Below, piece after piece: positions 12,960 to 14,118 of a stretch of DNA of 14,118 nt. The first letter of the stretch is position 1. Every line of letters begins with the position of its first letter. Made by a program: the position numbers and the translations under genes. The notes under the pieces were generated by a model. That model did not search any database, was not told where the DNA came from, and was given only the letters and a program-made list of their open reading frames with translations. Source of the stretch: Silvimonas sp. (GTDB lineage Bacteria; Pseudomonadota; Gammaproteobacteria; Burkholderiales; Chitinibacteraceae); assembly GCA_030151005.1 (NCBI GenBank), contig JASLES010000133.1, positions 1 to 14,118 on the forward strand, read 5' to 3'.

Positions 12960-14118
12960 TGAACGCGCATGCGGCACAACAACCCGCTGGCATGGCGCTG
13001 GCGGACAGACTTAAAGATGCACTGCGGATTGGCCTGGTGGCTTTGCTGTTGGGTATTCCGATGCTGGGTTTGACCACGGTCGATCAGGGCGGTGGTTTGC
13101 AGGTGATGACGCGCTGGCCGCTGCTGGCGCAGTTTGTCGGGGTGGTGTTCTTTGGCCGGATGATTTTGCAGTGGTTGGTTGGGCACTTTCATCTGCGCAA
13201 ACTGCAACGCCAGCGGGTGGCGGCCAAAACAGCGGTGGTGCAAGCGCGGCCGTGGCTTAAATGGCTGGGTGCGCTGGCGCTGGCTTTTGCGGTGGCCCTG
13301 CCCATTGCGTTTTCAGGTAACCGCTACGTGATCGACATTGCCACCACAGTACTGATCTACGTCATGCTCGGTTGGGGTCTGAATGTGGTGGTGGGGCTGG
13401 CCGGCTTGCTGGATCTGGGCTACGTGGCGTTCTATGCCGTGGGTGCCTACAGCTATAGTTTGTTGTCCACACTGTTTGGCTGGGGTTTCTGGGAAACCCT
13501 GCCTGTGGCCGGCGGGATGGCCGCGTTGTTCGGGCTGCTGCTGGGCTGGCCGACCTTGCGTTTGCGCGGTGATTACCTGGCCATTGTGACGCTGGGCTTT
13601 GGCGAGATCATCCGCATCATCCTCGTGAACTGGACTGATTTTTCGGGTGGCCCCAACGGCATCAATTCCATTCCGCGCCCCAGTTTCTTTGGTCTGGAAT
13701 TCAAACCGCCGGGTGACGCGCCCACATTTGCTTCGTTTTTTCATCTGGACTACTCGGCGGACCACCGCGTGGTGTTCCTTTACTACGTGATTCTGGTGCT
13801 GGCGCTGCTCACCAATGTGTTTGTCTCGCGCTTGCGGCGCCTGCCCGTGGGCATGGCGTGGGAAGCCGTGCGGGAAGACGAACTGGCCTGCAAGGCGCTG
13901 GGCATCAATGTCACCGGGGTGAAACTGTCGGCCTATGCCATTGGCGCCATGCTGGGTGGTTTTGCTGGCGTGTTTTTCGCCGCGCGGCAGGGGTTCATCT
14001 CGCCAGAAAGCTTCGTGTTTTCAGAATCTGCCACCATCCTGGCCATTGTGGTGCTGGGTGGGCGTGGCAGTCAGTTGGGGGTTGTGTTTGCGGCCCTGTT
14101 GCTGGTGGTGCTGCCGGA
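12959..14118 (+). CDS. livM: Branched-chain amino acid ABC transporter permease LivM (3' end outside the window)
   Basis: The second permease of the LIV importer. Translation from ATG 12959, eight bases after GGAG, runs without a stop to the window edge (386 full codons), so roughly the last 40 residues are missing by comparison with E. coli LivM (425). Residues 1-100 form the extra N-terminal region with two hydrophobic helices seen in LivM of the E. coli type but not in shorter relatives. The permease core includes 'YVMLGWGLNVVVGLAGLLDLGYVAFYAVGAY'-type sequence near 138-168, 'GWPTLRLRGDYLAIVTLGFGEIIRI', 'GGPNGI' and the EAA loop 'WEAVREDELACKALGINV' beginning at Trp301. It overlaps livH by one base (TGATG). 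livG and livF are expected just downstream. Confidence 0.94.
   Translation, partial: MNAHAAQQPAGMALADRLKDALRIGLVALLLGIPMLGLTTVDQGGGLQVMTRWPLLAQFVGVVFFGRMILQWLVGHFHLRKLQRQRVAAKTAVVQARPWLKWLGALALAFAVALPIAFSGNRYVIDIATTVLIYVMLGWGLNVVVGLAGLLDLGYVAFYAVGAYSYSLLSTLFGWGFWETLPVAGGMAALFGLLLGWPTLRLRGDYLAIVTLGFGEIIRIILVNWTDFSGGPNGINSIPRPSFFGLEFKPPGDAPTFASFFHLDYSADHRVVFLYYVILVLALLTNVFVSRLRRLPVGMAWEAVREDELACKALGINVTGVKLSAYAIGAMLGGFAGVFFAARQGFISPESFVFSESATILAIVVLGGRGSQLGVVFAALLLVVLP

Noticed and set aside
12339..13765. Leftward frames opposite livH and livM (His/Gln/Arg-rich)
   Set aside because: They mirror the two permease genes and show no recognisable domain.

Overview
This 14.1 kb window looks like ordinary chromosome of a moderately GC-rich proteobacterium, most likely a betaproteobacterium of the Neisseriales type. 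That placement is an inference from the protein set (DarP/YjgA next to PmbA, an E. coli-like Lrp, a LivK/LivH/LivM system) and from gene style. I see no rRNA, tRNA, CRISPR array, insertion sequence, phage gene or toxin-antitoxin pair.

Left part (1-5410). The window opens inside a gene of unknown function that ends at a bidirectional terminator (807-840). Facing it is a tight leftward four-gene operon, in transcription order darP (ribosome biogenesis), a HAD sugar-phosphatase-like gene, mogA (molybdenum cofactor) and an alpha/beta-hydrolase carboxylesterase, with junctions of +6, -4 and +3 bases. Diverging from darP is pmbA/tldE (subunit of the TldD/TldE protease), which overlaps an AlkA-type 3-methyladenine DNA glycosylase by 4 bases.

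Middle part (5411-9762). A MarR-type repressor diverges from a PLP-dependent aminotransferase. Between them lie two near-identical palindromes (GTCAA-N5-TTGAC) whose centres are 42 bp apart, which are strong candidates for the repressor's operators. A small membrane-anchored protein with its own promoter follows, then a convergent LysR-type regulator that diverges from an EamA/DMT-family permease.

Right part (9763-14118). An Lrp-type regulator is followed by a branched-chain amino acid ABC importer: livK (periplasmic binding protein), livH and livM (permeases). livM runs off the window edge, and the ATPase genes livG and livF presumably follow. The 337-base gap between lrp and livK has no large gene but holds much structure: AT-rich and 13-bp-arm palindromes near a possible promoter, then a predicted multi-helix RNA leader overlapping a 13-codon open frame that contains Leu, Val, Leu and Ile codons. 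One hairpin arm is complementary to the livK ribosome binding site. This leader is the most interesting candidate for an undescribed regulatory element in the window. The livK-livH gap holds a hairpin with a short T tract and inverted copies of purine-rich blocks.
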